Notes: generated from the letters alone by a model not told the origin. Counted from the first letter of the stretch, positions 26,129 through 34,678 are shown. The stretch is 64,000 nt of DNA from Afifellaceae bacterium (GCA_028281235.1 JANQKG010000030.1:1-64000), one strand, 5' to 3'. A program made the numbers and translations.

Positions 26129-27145
26129 TCAGTGCGCCCGGGCGATGCAGAACGCCAGGGCCTGCAAAAGTGCTGCTTTGGCGCGCTCGTCGGGCAGCGG
26201 CGCCAAAGCGTCATGCGCCATAGCGGCATAGTGGCGGGCGCGCTCCACCGTGTCCTTCAGCGCGCGTGTGCGCTCCAGAAGCGACACGGCATGCGCCAGA
26301 TCGTCCTCGCCGATCGTGCCCTCCACCAGCGTGCGCCGCCAGAAGGCGCGGTCGTCGTCCGATCCGCGGCGATAGGCCAGCACCACCGGCAGCGTCACCT
26401 TGCCCTCGCGGAAATCATCGCCGACGTCCTTGCCCAGCGTCGGCGTCTCGCCGCCATAATCAAGCGCATCGTCGATCAGCTGGAAGGCAATGCCGAGATT
26501 GGCGCCATAGGAGCGGAAGGCGGCGCGCACACTGCGGTCGCTGCCGGCGACCACGGCGCCGACCTCGGCGGCGGCGGAGAAGAGCACGGCGGTCTTGGCG
26601 CGGATGACGTCGAGATATTCGTCTTCCGTCGTCTCCGTGTTCTTGGCGGTGGTGAGCTGCATCACCTCGCCTTCGGCGATCGCGGCGGCGGCCGCCGACA
26701 GCACAGCCAGCGCCTCCAGTGATTCCACCTCCACCATCATCTTGAAGGCCTGGCCGAGCAGAAAATCGCCGACCAGCACGCTTTCCTGGTTGCCCCAGAC
26801 AAGCCGTGCCGCGCGCTTGCCGCGCCGCGTATTGCTCTCATCGACCACGTCATCGTGGAAGAGCGTGGCGGTGTGCATGAACTCAACGGCGGCCGCCAAC
26901 TTCACCTCCGCATCGCCGTGATAGCCGCACGCCTGCGCGGAGGCGATGGTCACCATCGGCCGCATGCGCTTGCCGCCTGAATCGATCAGATAGCGTGCTA
27001 CTTCCGGTATCAATGTCACGTCGGAGCGCGTGCGCTCCACAACGAGACGATTGACGCGCTGCATTCCCGACGCGGTGATCTCCACCAGCGGCGAGATCGA
27101 CGCCCGCTCCGTCGGATATTCCTCAAAGGAAAGGACGACGCCCAA
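26129..27145 (-). CDS. Polyprenyl diphosphate synthase (octaprenyl type)
   Basis: This trans-prenyltransferase makes the long isoprenoid side chain, probably of ubiquinone. It shows GGKRMRPM, the first aspartate-rich motif in LFHDDVVDESNTRRG, LVGDFLLGQAF, and the second motif LIDDALDYGG. A TTG start at 27143-27145 is proposed: it gives MGVVLSFEEY, like relatives that begin MGVV, and CGAGGAG sits about eight bases upstream. The longer form has no such support. The resulting length of 338 residues is normal. Chain length cannot be fixed from sequence, but residues before the first motif fit long-chain enzymes such as IspB. It is divergent from the DUF2007 gene. Confidence 0.9.
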   Translation of the reverse strand: MGVVLSFEEYPTERASISPLVEITASGMQRVNRLVVERTRSDVTLIPEVARYLIDSGGKRMRPMVTIASAQACGYHGDAEVKLAAAVEFMHTATLFHDDVVDESNTRRGKRAARLVWGNQESVLVGDFLLGQAFKMMVEVESLEALAVLSAAAAAIAEGEVMQLTTAKNTETTEDEYLDVIRAKTAVLFSAAAEVGAVVAGSDRSVRAAFRSYGANLGIAFQLIDDALDYGGETPTLGKDVGDDFREGKVTLPVVLAYRRGSDDDRAFWRRTLVEGTIGEDDLAHAVSLLERTRALKDTVERARHYAAMAHDALAPLPDERAKAALLQALAFCIARAH

Positions 27146-27273
27146 AACGGCACTCCTCGTATCTCGTGACAACCATAGGGAGGCCGGCGGACTGAGCAAG
27201 GGGCAGAATGGCGCAAGGGGAAAAATAGTCCGACGGCCTTCGCGGCATCGGCGGAAAAGGCTACGGTTCCGCC

Positions 27274-27492
27274 GTGCTAGAGCTCCTGCGCAGCAACGAT
27301 CCGGTGCTCATCTCCTTCGCCGAGGCGCTTTTGAAGGAGGCGGGCATCGCCTATCAGGTCGCCGATCAGAACATGAGCGTGATGGAAGGCACGATCGGCA
27401 TATTGCCGCGCCGTATTCTGGTGGATCGCGACCGGCATGAGGAAGCGCGCAATATCGTGACCAATGCCGGATTGGCGCAGGAATTGTCGTGA
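27274..27492 (+). CDS. DUF2007 (putative signal-transducing) small protein
   Basis: The 72-residue protein starts with GTG and shows the DUF2007 pattern: LLRSNDPVLISFAEALLKEAGI, a variable centre, then PRRILVDRDRHEEARNIV. Such domains have a ferredoxin-like fold resembling PII or ACT proteins and are thought to bind small ligands; the role is unproven. Its stop overlaps the start of the methyltransferase gene by four bases (GTGA), so the two are coupled. Confidence 0.82.
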   Translation: MLELLRSNDPVLISFAEALLKEAGIAYQVADQNMSVMEGTIGILPRRILVDRDRHEEARNIVTNAGLAQELS

Positions 27493-28268
27493 GCGGCGGC
27501 GCATCGCTGGCGCCGCACAGCGAAGACGCCTTTCTCGGCGGGCGCGTCTTGCTCCTGCAACCAAAGAAAGGCCACCGCGCCGGACTTGACGCGGCGCTGC
27601 TGCAGGCCGTCGTGCCCGGTGACGCGGCCGGGTTGCTGGTTGATTTCGGGGCCGGCGTGGGAACGGTGGCGTTCGCCGCGGCGGCGCGGGCGACAGCACT
27701 CCGGGCTGTTGCGCTGGAACGTGAACCCGATCTGGTGGCCCTGGCGCAAGCGGCCTTGCGGCATCGGGAAAATGCCGGCTTCGCCGAGCGCGTTCGCGCC
27801 GCAATGGCCGACGTGACGTCGCTTTCTGATGTGCGACGCGCGCTCGGCGAGGCCGATCACACAGCCGATTGGGTGCTCATGAACCCGCCCTACGACACGT
27901 CCGATCGCGGACGGCCTTCACCGGATGCCGGCCGGCGCAGCGCTCATGTCGGCGATGCGGCGCTGCTTGGTGCGTGGATCGCCACCGCAGCGACGCTTCT
28001 GAAGCCGGGCGGCAGGCTTGGCGTGATCCACCGGGCGGAGACGCTCCCTGCCCTTCTTGCGGCGATTGCGGGCGCCTTTGGCGGCATTGCACTGCTTCCC
28101 GTCCATCCCTCGGCGGAGGCGCCGGCGAGCCGCATCGTTGTGCGAGCTGAGAAGGGAAGCCACGCGCCGCTTCGCGTCTCAAGCGGCTTGGTGCTGCACC
28201 AGCCCGACGGCGGCTGGACGCGCGAAGCAGACGCCATTCTGCGCGGGCACGCGGTGCTCCCGCTTTGA
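27489..28268 (+). CDS. SAM-dependent methyltransferase (TrmN6/YfiC-like)
   Basis: The 259-residue protein is a class I methyltransferase. AFLGGRVLLLQPKKGHRAGLDAALL at the N-terminus and VDFGAGVGTVAFA form the SAM site; VLMNPPYD is the N6-adenine type catalytic motif. The arrangement matches TrmN6, which methylates A37 of tRNA-Val, although many relatives have other substrates. It starts with GTG overlapping the DUF2007 stop. DUF2007 followed by this methyltransferase and an S49 peptidase is a common order in Hyphomicrobiales. Confidence 0.85.
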   Translation: MSGGASLAPHSEDAFLGGRVLLLQPKKGHRAGLDAALLQAVVPGDAAGLLVDFGAGVGTVAFAAAARATALRAVALEREPDLVALAQAALRHRENAGFAERVRAAMADVTSLSDVRRALGEADHTADWVLMNPPYDTSDRGRPSPDAGRRSAHVGDAALLGAWIATAATLLKPGGRLGVIHRAETLPALLAAIAGAFGGIALLPVHPSAEAPASRIVVRAEKGSHAPLRVSSGLVLHQPDGGWTREADAILRGHAVLPL

Positions 28269-28323
28269 GTATCTGCTTTGGGGGCTCCACAAGAAGGGCT
28301 GGCGAAAGCGCGCAACAGACGCC

Positions 28324-29220
28324 ATGTTTCGCGGCATGGCTACTGAACCGACCTGGCGCGACGCCCTGGGACCCGTCCAAACGAGCCTGACGCGGCTCTT
28401 CCCCGGCTATGGCGCACCCCTTGTTCCGGTTGTCCGCCTCTTTGGACCCATCGGGCGGACCTCGCGCTATCAGTCCGGCATGACGGTTGCCGGCGTCGCG
28501 CCGCTTCTGAAGAAGGCGTTCGCCATCAAGCAGGCGCCGGTGGTTGCTTTGATTATCAACTCGCCGGGCGGCGCACCGGCGCAGTCGCACCTGATCCACA
28601 AGCGCATCCGCGCGCTGGCGGAGGAGAACGAGAAGACGGTCATCGCCTTCGTTGAGGATGTCTGCGCCTCCGGCGGCTACATGATCGCGAGCGCGGCCGA
28701 CGAGATCATCGTCGATCCGGCCTCCATCGTCGGCTCCATCGGCGTTGTCTATGCCGGTTTCGGCTTCGTTGAAGCGATGCACAAAATCGGCGTGCAACGA
28801 CGCGTCTATACGGCGGGCGAAGCAAAAGTGATCCTCGATCCGTTCCAGCCGGAAAAGCCGGAGGACGTTGCGCGCCTCAAGGCGATACAGGAGGAGCTGC
28901 ACGATCTTTTCATTGAGCTTGTGCGGACGCGCCGTGGCGACGCCCTCTCCGATACGCCCGACACGGACCTCTTCTCCGGTCAGTTTTGGACCGGCAAGAA
29001 AGCCGTCTCGCTCGGCCTTGCGGATAGCATCGGCGATGTGCGCTCCGTCCTGCGCGAGCGCTACGGCGAGAAGCTGCGGCTGAAGCTTTATTCCACCGAG
29101 CGGACGGTGTTCGGCGCCAGACGCGGGGTCGGCGTCGGCGGCGCGATCGGCTCGGCCTTTGCCGGCCGGCTCCTGTCGGAGCTCGACGAGCGGGCGCTCT
29201 GGGAACGCTACCGGCTTTAG
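28324..29220 (+). CDS. S49 family serine peptidase (SppA/SohB-like)
   Basis: The 298-residue protein has the S49 fold: VVALIINSPGGAPAQSHLI, the nucleophile Ser116 in CASGGYMIAS, and Lys168 (TAGEAKVILDPF), spaced 52 residues away exactly as the Ser-Lys dyad of bacterial SppA. These enzymes degrade signal peptides or membrane-associated protein fragments. No membrane segment is obvious here, so it may be cytoplasmic. ATGs at 28324 and 28336 are both possible; the long upstream extension overlaps the methyltransferase gene and is rejected. A 60-residue membrane protein gene follows after 10 bp. Confidence 0.9.
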   Translation: MFRGMATEPTWRDALGPVQTSLTRLFPGYGAPLVPVVRLFGPIGRTSRYQSGMTVAGVAPLLKKAFAIKQAPVVALIINSPGGAPAQSHLIHKRIRALAEENEKTVIAFVEDVCASGGYMIASAADEIIVDPASIVGSIGVVYAGFGFVEAMHKIGVQRRVYTAGEAKVILDPFQPEKPEDVARLKAIQEELHDLFIELVRTRRGDALSDTPDTDLFSGQFWTGKKAVSLGLADSIGDVRSVLRERYGEKLRLKLYSTERTVFGARRGVGVGGAIGSAFAGRLLSELDERALWERYRL

Positions 29221-29230
29221 GAGTGGAGCC

Positions 29231-29413
29231 ATGCCGCAATTCCTGATCATCGGTGCAGCGCTGGTTGGCGGATGGGCCGCGTGGAAAGTGCTGAAGCGGG
29301 AGATGGCCCGCGTCGACCGCGAGATGGAGGCCGTGCGCGAGCACCCGACAGAGACGTTGCAGCGCGACCCGGAGACGGGGCGCTACCGGCTGGAGGACAG
29401 GGATAAGGGCTGA
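29231..29413 (+). CDS. Small single-pass membrane protein (60 aa)
   Basis: The protein begins with one hydrophobic segment (QFLIIGAALVGGWAAW), followed by a basic patch (KVLKREMARV) and a charged helical tail ending with ETGRYRLEDRDKG. It has no named domain that I recognise. GGAGTGGAG immediately upstream supports the ATG at 29231. It follows the S49 peptidase by 10 bp and is probably co-transcribed with it, so it could be a partner or regulator of that protease; this is inference. Confidence 0.75.
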   Translation: MPQFLIIGAALVGGWAAWKVLKREMARVDREMEAVREHPTETLQRDPETGRYRLEDRDKG

Positions 29414-29459
29414 GCTAAGCCGCGGTGCGCTCAAAGCGGGCCAAAAATGCGCCCAGCCC

Positions 29460-31133
29460 TCACATGTTGGCGTAGATCGGCCCCTCCCCGCCCTGCGGCG
29501 GCACCCAGTTGATGTTCCGGTTCGGGTCCTTGATGTCGCAGGTCTTGCAGTGCACGCAGTTCTGCGCGTTGATGACGAAGCGCGGTCCTTGTCCGTCGGG
29601 GGCCTCTTCCTCCACCCATTCATAGACCCCGGCTGGGCAGTAGCGCGCCGACGGCCCGCCGAACATTTCGAGCTCGCTCGCTCGCTGCATGTCGGAATCG
29701 GCAAGGTGAAGATGCACCGGCTGGTCCTCTTCATGGTTGGTGTTCGACAAGAACACGGAGGAGAGGCGGTCGAAGGTCAGGATATTGTCGGGCTTGGGAT
29801 AGTCGATCCGCTTGCACTTGCCGGCCGGCAGCAGCGTCTCTGAATCGGGCTTGCCGTGGCGGAGCGTGCCAAACAGCGATGCGCCGAAAAGCTGGTTCGT
29901 CCACATGTCGAGACCGCCCATCGCCACGCCGGCAAGCGTGCCGAAACGCGACCAGAGCGGCTTGACGTTTCTGACGCGCTTCAAGTCGCCGCCGATCTCA
30001 GAGGCGCGCCAGGCCGCATCGTAATTTTCCAGCGTATCGTTGGCGCGGCCCTCTCCCAATGCCGCCGCCACGTGCTCGGCGGCGAGCATGCCCGACAGCA
30101 TCGCGTTGTGCGTGCCCTTGATGCGCGGCACGTTGACGAAACCGGCCGCACATCCAATCAGCGCGCCGCCGGGAAAGACAAGCTTCGGCACGCTCTGCCA
30201 GCCACCCTCGGTGATGGCCCGCGCGCCATAGGAGACGCGTTGCCCGCCCTCAAACACATCGCGGATCGCCGGATGCGTCTTGAAGCGCTGAAACTCCTCA
30301 AACGGCGAGAGCCACGGATTGCGGTAGTTGAGATGGACGACGAACCCGACGGAGACGAGGTTGTCGTCGTAATGATAGAGGAACGAGCCACCGCCCGTCC
30401 CGCGATCGAGCGGCCAGCCGAAGGAATGCTGCACCAAGCCGGGTCGGTGCTTGGCGGGCTCCACCTCCCACAGCTCCTTCAGGCCGATGCCGAATTTCGG
30501 CGGCCCCGCGTCTTGGTCGAGGCCGAAGTGGGCGATCAGCTCTTTCGCCAGCGAGCCGCGCGCGCCTTCCGCGATCAGCACGTATTTGCCGAGAAGCGCC
30601 ATGCCGCGCTGAAAGTTCGGACCCGCCTCGCCGCTTCGCGTGACGCCCATGTCGCCGGTGGCAACGCCGATAACGGCGCCGCTCTCGTCGCTGAGGATCT
30701 CAGCGGCCGCGAAGCCCGGATAGATCTCCACGCCGAGCGCTTCGGCCTTCTCCGCCAGCCAGCGGCAGACCGCTCCGAGCGAGACGATGAAATTGCCGTG
30801 GTTCGACATGAGCGGCGGCATCATCACATTCGGCAGCCGCACCGATCCGCCTGGTCCGAGCCACAGGAAATGGTCGGCGGTGACCGGGGTCTTGATCGGC
30901 GTCTCTTCACTGCGCCAATCCGGCAGCAGCCGATCGAGCGCCACTGGGTCGATGACGGCGCCTGAGAGAATATGAGCGCCGACCTCCGCGCCCTTCTCCA
31001 GCACGACGACGGAAAGGCCCTCGTTGAGCTGTTTCAGGCGGATGGCGGCGGCAAGCCCTGCCGGGCCGGCGCCGACGACCACAACGTCATATTCCATGCT
31101 TTCGCGCTCAGGCAGCGCGTCGGTCTCCGCCAT
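29460..31133 (-). CDS. Electron transfer flavoprotein-ubiquinone oxidoreductase
   Basis: ETF-QO passes electrons from reduced ETF to ubiquinone, linking beta-oxidation and amino-acid dehydrogenases to respiration. The 557-residue protein starts MEYDVVVVGAGPAGLAAAIRL (FAD), contains GAHILSGAVID and the quinone-binding RNPWLSPFEEFQRFKTH region, and has the single [4Fe-4S] cluster near the C-terminus with Cys499, Cys526, Cys529 and Cys532 (NCVHCKTCDIKDP). GGAGGAAAG lies nine bases before the ATG at 31131-31133. It is divergent from the gamma-butyrobetaine hydroxylase-like gene. Confidence 0.96.
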   Translation of the reverse strand: MAETDALPERESMEYDVVVVGAGPAGLAAAIRLKQLNEGLSVVVLEKGAEVGAHILSGAVIDPVALDRLLPDWRSEETPIKTPVTADHFLWLGPGGSVRLPNVMMPPLMSNHGNFIVSLGAVCRWLAEKAEALGVEIYPGFAAAEILSDESGAVIGVATGDMGVTRSGEAGPNFQRGMALLGKYVLIAEGARGSLAKELIAHFGLDQDAGPPKFGIGLKELWEVEPAKHRPGLVQHSFGWPLDRGTGGGSFLYHYDDNLVSVGFVVHLNYRNPWLSPFEEFQRFKTHPAIRDVFEGGQRVSYGARAITEGGWQSVPKLVFPGGALIGCAAGFVNVPRIKGTHNAMLSGMLAAEHVAAALGEGRANDTLENYDAAWRASEIGGDLKRVRNVKPLWSRFGTLAGVAMGGLDMWTNQLFGASLFGTLRHGKPDSETLLPAGKCKRIDYPKPDNILTFDRLSSVFLSNTNHEEDQPVHLHLADSDMQRASELEMFGGPSARYCPAGVYEWVEEEAPDGQGPRFVINAQNCVHCKTCDIKDPNRNINWVPPQGGEGPIYANM

Positions 31134-31297
31134 ATGCTGTTCTTTCCTCCAGTCTGCGTCCCGCCAGGTGCTTAGCACGATGGGCGGCCGAGGCCGATCT
31201 TAAGCCGACGCGCCCCGTGTCGCATCCGGTTTGGACTTGCGCGGCGGCGACGCTGAGCGCAACACTCGCGCAGGCAAAGCCAGCCCGGTGAGTCGCC

Positions 31298-32512
31298 ATG
31301 AACACGCAAGCCGCATCCGATCCGCTGCCGCCAGTGCCGGATTTCGACGTCTACGCCCCGACGGAGTCGCTCACCGGAGCGACGACCGACGGCACGGTCG
31401 TGACGTTGGTCTGGTCAGACGGCGTGACGAGCCAGTTCCACGGTATCTTCCTGCGCGATCACGCCATGGAGCCCGGCACCTACAATATGGAGACGCGCGA
31501 GAGCCTCTGCGAGGTGGACAGCTACCCGGCCGATCTCAGCGTCGCGGAGGCCGCGATCGACGCGGGTGGCGCGCTGACCCTCACGTTCAAGCCGGAGAAC
31601 CTCACGTCGCGCTTTCACCCCGGATGGCTGAGGGCGCACGATTACTCAAACCTGCCCCGGCCCGATCCGGCCGACATACGGCCCGAGCTCTGGTGCGGGG
31701 CCGATCTAGGCGCACCACCGAGCTTCGACGGACGCGACATTCTAGAAGACGACGATGTTCTGGCGGCGTGGCTTGGTGCGATCGCCCGCTATGGCATTGC
31801 CCGCCTGACCGACGTAGCGACGGAGCCCGGCATGGTGCGCAAGGTCGTGGAGCGCATCGGTCCGATCCGCGTGTCGAATTTCGGCGACGTGTTTGAGGTG
31901 AAGGCGAAGGTCGATCCCGATTCCAACGCCTATACGGGACTGCCCCTCTTCCCGCACACCGACCTTTCCACGCGCGAATATGAGCCCGGCCTACAGTTCC
32001 TGCATTGCCTGGAGAACACGACCCAGGGCGGACTTGCGACTTACATCGACGGCTATCGTGTCGTCGACGATATCCGACGCTTCGACGCGGATATTTTCGA
32101 CGCGCTGGCGAGCATTCCGTGGACCTTCGCCAACCGGGCGCGCAACACCGATTACCGCTTCCGCTCGCCGATCGTCGTGCTCGGGCCTGACGGCGATTAT
32201 CGCGAGCTCAGACTCACCGGCTTCCTGCGCGCGCCGCTGGAGGTCTCCTTCGCCGACGTGCCGCGCGCCTATGCGAGCTTCCGGCATCTGTCGGCGCGCC
32301 TGCGCGACCCGCAATATGCTGTGGCTTTCGCCTATCGTCCCGGCGACCTCGTCGGCTTCGACAATCGCCGCGTGCTGCATGGACGCAGTGCCTTCGATCC
32401 GGCCGCAGGCCATCGCTGGCTGCAGGGCTGCTATTGCGAGCGCGAGGAGCTTCTGTCGCGCATCCGTGTGCTCGACCGGCAGGAGCGCGCTCTCCGGATG
32501 GCAGCGCTGTGA
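31298..32512 (+). CDS. Gamma-butyrobetaine hydroxylase-like 2-oxoglutarate dioxygenase
   Basis: The 404-residue protein has an N-terminal GBBH-like domain (about 25-120) and a C-terminal TauD-type Fe(II)/2-oxoglutarate domain. Iron ligands are His220 and Asp222 (LFPHTDLSTRE) and His361 (RRVLHGRSAF); Arg373 would bind 2-oxoglutarate. Aromatic residues nearby (YEPGLQFLHCLE) fit a trimethylammonium pocket. The family hydroxylates gamma-butyrobetaine to L-carnitine or trimethyllysine. The N-terminal cysteines that bind zinc in the human and Pseudomonas enzymes are not present in the segment RDHAMEPGTYNME. Substrate is therefore inferred only. Confidence 0.82.
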   Translation: MNTQAASDPLPPVPDFDVYAPTESLTGATTDGTVVTLVWSDGVTSQFHGIFLRDHAMEPGTYNMETRESLCEVDSYPADLSVAEAAIDAGGALTLTFKPENLTSRFHPGWLRAHDYSNLPRPDPADIRPELWCGADLGAPPSFDGRDILEDDDVLAAWLGAIARYGIARLTDVATEPGMVRKVVERIGPIRVSNFGDVFEVKAKVDPDSNAYTGLPLFPHTDLSTREYEPGLQFLHCLENTTQGGLATYIDGYRVVDDIRRFDADIFDALASIPWTFANRARNTDYRFRSPIVVLGPDGDYRELRLTGFLRAPLEVSFADVPRAYASFRHLSARLRDPQYAVAFAYRPGDLVGFDNRRVLHGRSAFDPAAGHRWLQGCYCEREELLSRIRVLDRQERALRMAAL

Positions 32513-32556
32513 GGCTCGCTTCGCCGATAAGGCAGCGCGGACGATAGGCCAGCGCC

Positions 32557-33444
32557 ATGCCATCCAACATGCCGGACACGCACCAATCGTTACGCGCGCT
32601 GCTGCAATTCTATGCCGATTGCGGTGTCGACGTCGCGCTGTCGGAAGAGCCCATCAATCGCTTTGCCGATACGAGCGCTTCGGCCGCGGACGCTGCACAT
32701 CAGCACGGCACGGCTTTCGATCCGGCGGTCACTGAAGTGCCGGCTCCCGTCGCGACCTTGGCGCCGACTGAGGGGCCGCGCCGGCGGCCGCCGGTGACGC
32801 CCAGCCTCACCGTGCCCTCCGGCGACGCAGTGATGGCGGCGCGCGAAGCTGCGGCGACGGCTGAGACGCTTGCCGCACTCCGCGAGACGCTTTCGCGCTT
32901 TGAAGGCTGCAATCTCCGCCACACGGCGACCAATCTCGTCTTCGCAGACGGCAACCCGGAGGCGCGTGTGATGTTCGTCGGCGAGGCGCCGGGCTTTGAA
33001 GAGGACCTTCAGGGCTTGCCCTTTGTCGGCCGCTCCGGCCAGCTTCTTGATCGCATGCTGGCGGCGCTCGGGCTGGACCGCACCAAGGCCTATATTGCCA
33101 ACGTCATCCCCTGGCGCCCGCCCGGCAACCGCGATCCCACGCCACAGGAAACGGAAATCTGCCGCCCCTTCATCGAGCGGCAAATCACGCTGGTCGATCC
33201 GGATGTGTTGGTGGCGCTCGGCAAGGCGTCGGCGCATCTGCTCCTGAACAGCACAATCGGCATCACGCGGCTGCGTGGCCAATGGAAAAGCTACGATACC
33301 GGCCGGCGCGACATCCGCGCCATCGCGACCTTCCACCCCGCTTATCTGCTGCGCCAGCCGCTGCAGAAGAAGCTTGCGTGGCGGGATTTTCTGGCGGTGC
33401 AGGAGGCGCTTAATTCAACGCCCGCTCCAGCGTCTCACGAATGA
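32557..33444 (+). CDS. Family 4 uracil-DNA glycosylase
   Basis: The enzyme removes uracil from DNA. The 295-residue protein has a low-complexity N-terminal region (about 35-100), then the UDG domain: VGEAPGFEEDLQGLPFVGRSG (141-161) with the catalytic motif A, IANVIPWRPPGNRDP, and motif B TFHPAYLLRQP (258-268). Only Cys118 (EGCNLRHTATN) and Cys202 (EICRPF) lie at cluster positions, whereas canonical family 4 enzymes have four cysteines for [4Fe-4S]; Cys22 is far upstream. Its 3' end overlaps the convergent brnA gene by 35 bp. The start at 32557 is one of two ATGs 12 bases apart. Confidence 0.88.
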   Translation: MPSNMPDTHQSLRALLQFYADCGVDVALSEEPINRFADTSASAADAAHQHGTAFDPAVTEVPAPVATLAPTEGPRRRPPVTPSLTVPSGDAVMAAREAAATAETLAALRETLSRFEGCNLRHTATNLVFADGNPEARVMFVGEAPGFEEDLQGLPFVGRSGQLLDRMLAALGLDRTKAYIANVIPWRPPGNRDPTPQETEICRPFIERQITLVDPDVLVALGKASAHLLLNSTIGITRLRGQWKSYDTGRRDIRAIATFHPAYLLRQPLQKKLAWRDFLAVQEALNSTPAPASHE

Positions 33445-33673
33445 AGCGCTGATAGGGAATGCCGCGGGCCTTGGCGCGCGCCTTCAGCGCTTTCAGCATG
33501 CTTTCCGGCATGCGCAGATTGACCTGCGCGCTCTTCTTCTCGAACTCAAACCGCGTCGGCTGAAAGCCCGACAAATCGTAGTCGGTCAGGTCCGCACTCT
33601 CTACGAAACGCTCCGCGTCCCTATCGCTTTTCAGCCGCGGCGGCGCTTTGAGCCTCCTCTTTCTGCCTTTCAT
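33410..33673 (-). CDS. brnA: BrnA-type antitoxin
   Basis: The 87-residue protein has a basic N-terminus, an acidic middle (ERFVESADLTDYDLSGFQP) that resembles the toxin-binding region of BrnA, and a C-terminal ribbon-helix-helix DNA-binding part (QVNLRMPESMLKALKARAK ... YQRFIRETLERAL). BrnA neutralises the BrnT ribonuclease toxin and represses its own operon. The start at 33671-33673 overlaps the 3' end of the brnT frame, the usual toxin-first order. The antitoxin frame is intact while the toxin frame has an internal stop. Confidence 0.85.
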   Translation of the reverse strand: MKGRKRRLKAPPRLKSDRDAERFVESADLTDYDLSGFQPTRFEFEKKSAQVNLRMPESMLKALKARAKARGIPYQRFIRETLERALN

Positions 33674-33953
33674 AGTGCTCCACTTCCTTCCGGTGCATGT
33701 AGCGAGTGCTGATCGGGCGGATGAGCGTCCTCTTCTCGCGCTCTCGCAGGGTGAAGACGGCAAATATCCATTGAGCCCCTTAGCTTTGCCCGATCGCCAG
33801 GAACCTCTCCTCGGCGCCACCGTGCTCCGCAGCCGGATAGACCGCCACAGGGCCGGAGAGGAAAAGGCTTTCAATCTCTTCGCGGCTGACCCCATGCTTT
33901 GCGCATTTGGGCCAGTTGCCGTCGTCCCACTGGAATCCGTCGAAACGAACCAT
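33621..33953 (-). pseudogene. brnT: BrnT-type toxin gene with in-frame TAA stop
   Basis: Translating from ATG 33951-33953 gives MVRFDGFQWDDGNWPKCAKH and continues to GGAEERFLAIGQS, where TAA (33780-33782) interrupts after 57 codons. The same frame then resumes as GAQWIFAVFTLRE, LIRPISTRYMHRKEVEHYE, and ends at TAG (33621-33623). This is the BrnT family pattern on both sides of the stop: FxWDxxN, KHGVS, ERFLAIG, FTLRE, RPIS and R-Y-MHRKE. There is no frameshift; one codon is a stop. Either the toxin is inactivated by a nonsense mutation or there is a sequencing error. Start-proximal palindrome TGTATATACA lies upstream. Confidence 0.85.
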
Positions 33954-33963
33954 GTGGTTGTCA

Positions 33964-33982
33964 AATGTATATACAAATATCT
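33964..33982 (-). promoter_or_regulatory. Palindromic operator/promoter of brnTA
   Basis: TGTATATACA (33966-33975) is a perfect 10-bp palindrome in an AT-rich patch 13 bp before the brnT start. BrnA is known to autoregulate from such a site over the promoter. Assignment is by position. Confidence 0.4.
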
Positions 33983-34091
33983 AGCGCTTCAACCCTCACT
34001 CCATCGTGAGATATCGCCATTGTCGCTCGGCCCGCGCATCGGCCATGGTCCGCCGCGAAAATGTGACATCCGATACGCGAAGGGTTTCTGC

Positions 34092-34658
34092 ATGACCGAC
34101 ATCAATCCGCTTCTGCCGCGCCAGGCCGTCCCGCAGCTCAATGTGCCGATCGCCGGCCCCGACAATGATTTCGACCTTACCCCGGACAGCCCTGAGCATT
34201 TCACCATGCTCGTCTTCTATCGCGGGCTGCATTGTCCGCAGTGCCAGCGTTATCTCACCGACCTGGAGCGTCGGCTTGCGGAGTTTGAGAAGCGCGGCGT
34301 CTCGGTGCTGGCGCTTTCCACGGACGACAAGATGCGCGCCGAGCAGGCCAAGGCCAATTGGGGCCTCCCCAATCTGCGCATCGGCTATGGGCTGACGCTC
34401 AAGGATGCGCGCGCCTGGGGCCTCTACATTTCGTCGGGTCGCGGCAAGACCTCCGTCGGCATCGAGGAGCCGGCGCTTTTCGCCGAGCCGGGGCTCTTCC
34501 TCGTGCGGCCGGACAAGACGCTCTACTGGTCGGCCGTGCAGACCATGCCGTTCTCGCGCCCGCATTTCGCCGACGTCCAGGCGGCGCTCGACTTTGTCAT
34601 TGAGCGGGATTATCCGGCGCGCGGCGAGATTGCGGAACTGCCGCAAGCGGCGGAGTAA
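34092..34658 (+). CDS. Peroxiredoxin-like (AhpC/TSA superfamily) protein
   Basis: The 188-residue protein has a thioredoxin-like fold with a CxxC pair at Cys48 and Cys51 (FYRGLHCPQCQRYL), followed by LERRLAEFEKRGVSVLALSTD, typical of peroxiredoxin-like proteins, and PGLFLVRPDKTLYW. Classical peroxiredoxins have TxxC; here the pair HCPQC suggests a redox-active disulfide within one loop. It probably reduces peroxides or disulfides in the cytoplasm; the partner is unknown. No signal peptide is present. The start is the ATG at 34092, since the upstream extension overlaps the brnTA locus. Confidence 0.8.
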   Translation: MTDINPLLPRQAVPQLNVPIAGPDNDFDLTPDSPEHFTMLVFYRGLHCPQCQRYLTDLERRLAEFEKRGVSVLALSTDDKMRAEQAKANWGLPNLRIGYGLTLKDARAWGLYISSGRGKTSVGIEEPALFAEPGLFLVRPDKTLYWSAVQTMPFSRPHFADVQAALDFVIERDYPARGEIAELPQAAE

Positions 34659-34678
34659 GAGAGCGCCCTGCGCTCCAA

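Noticed and set aside
28057-28323. N-terminal extension of the S49 peptidase by 89 residues
   Set aside because: The extension overlaps the methyltransferase gene in another frame and is arginine- and serine-rich, unlike family members.
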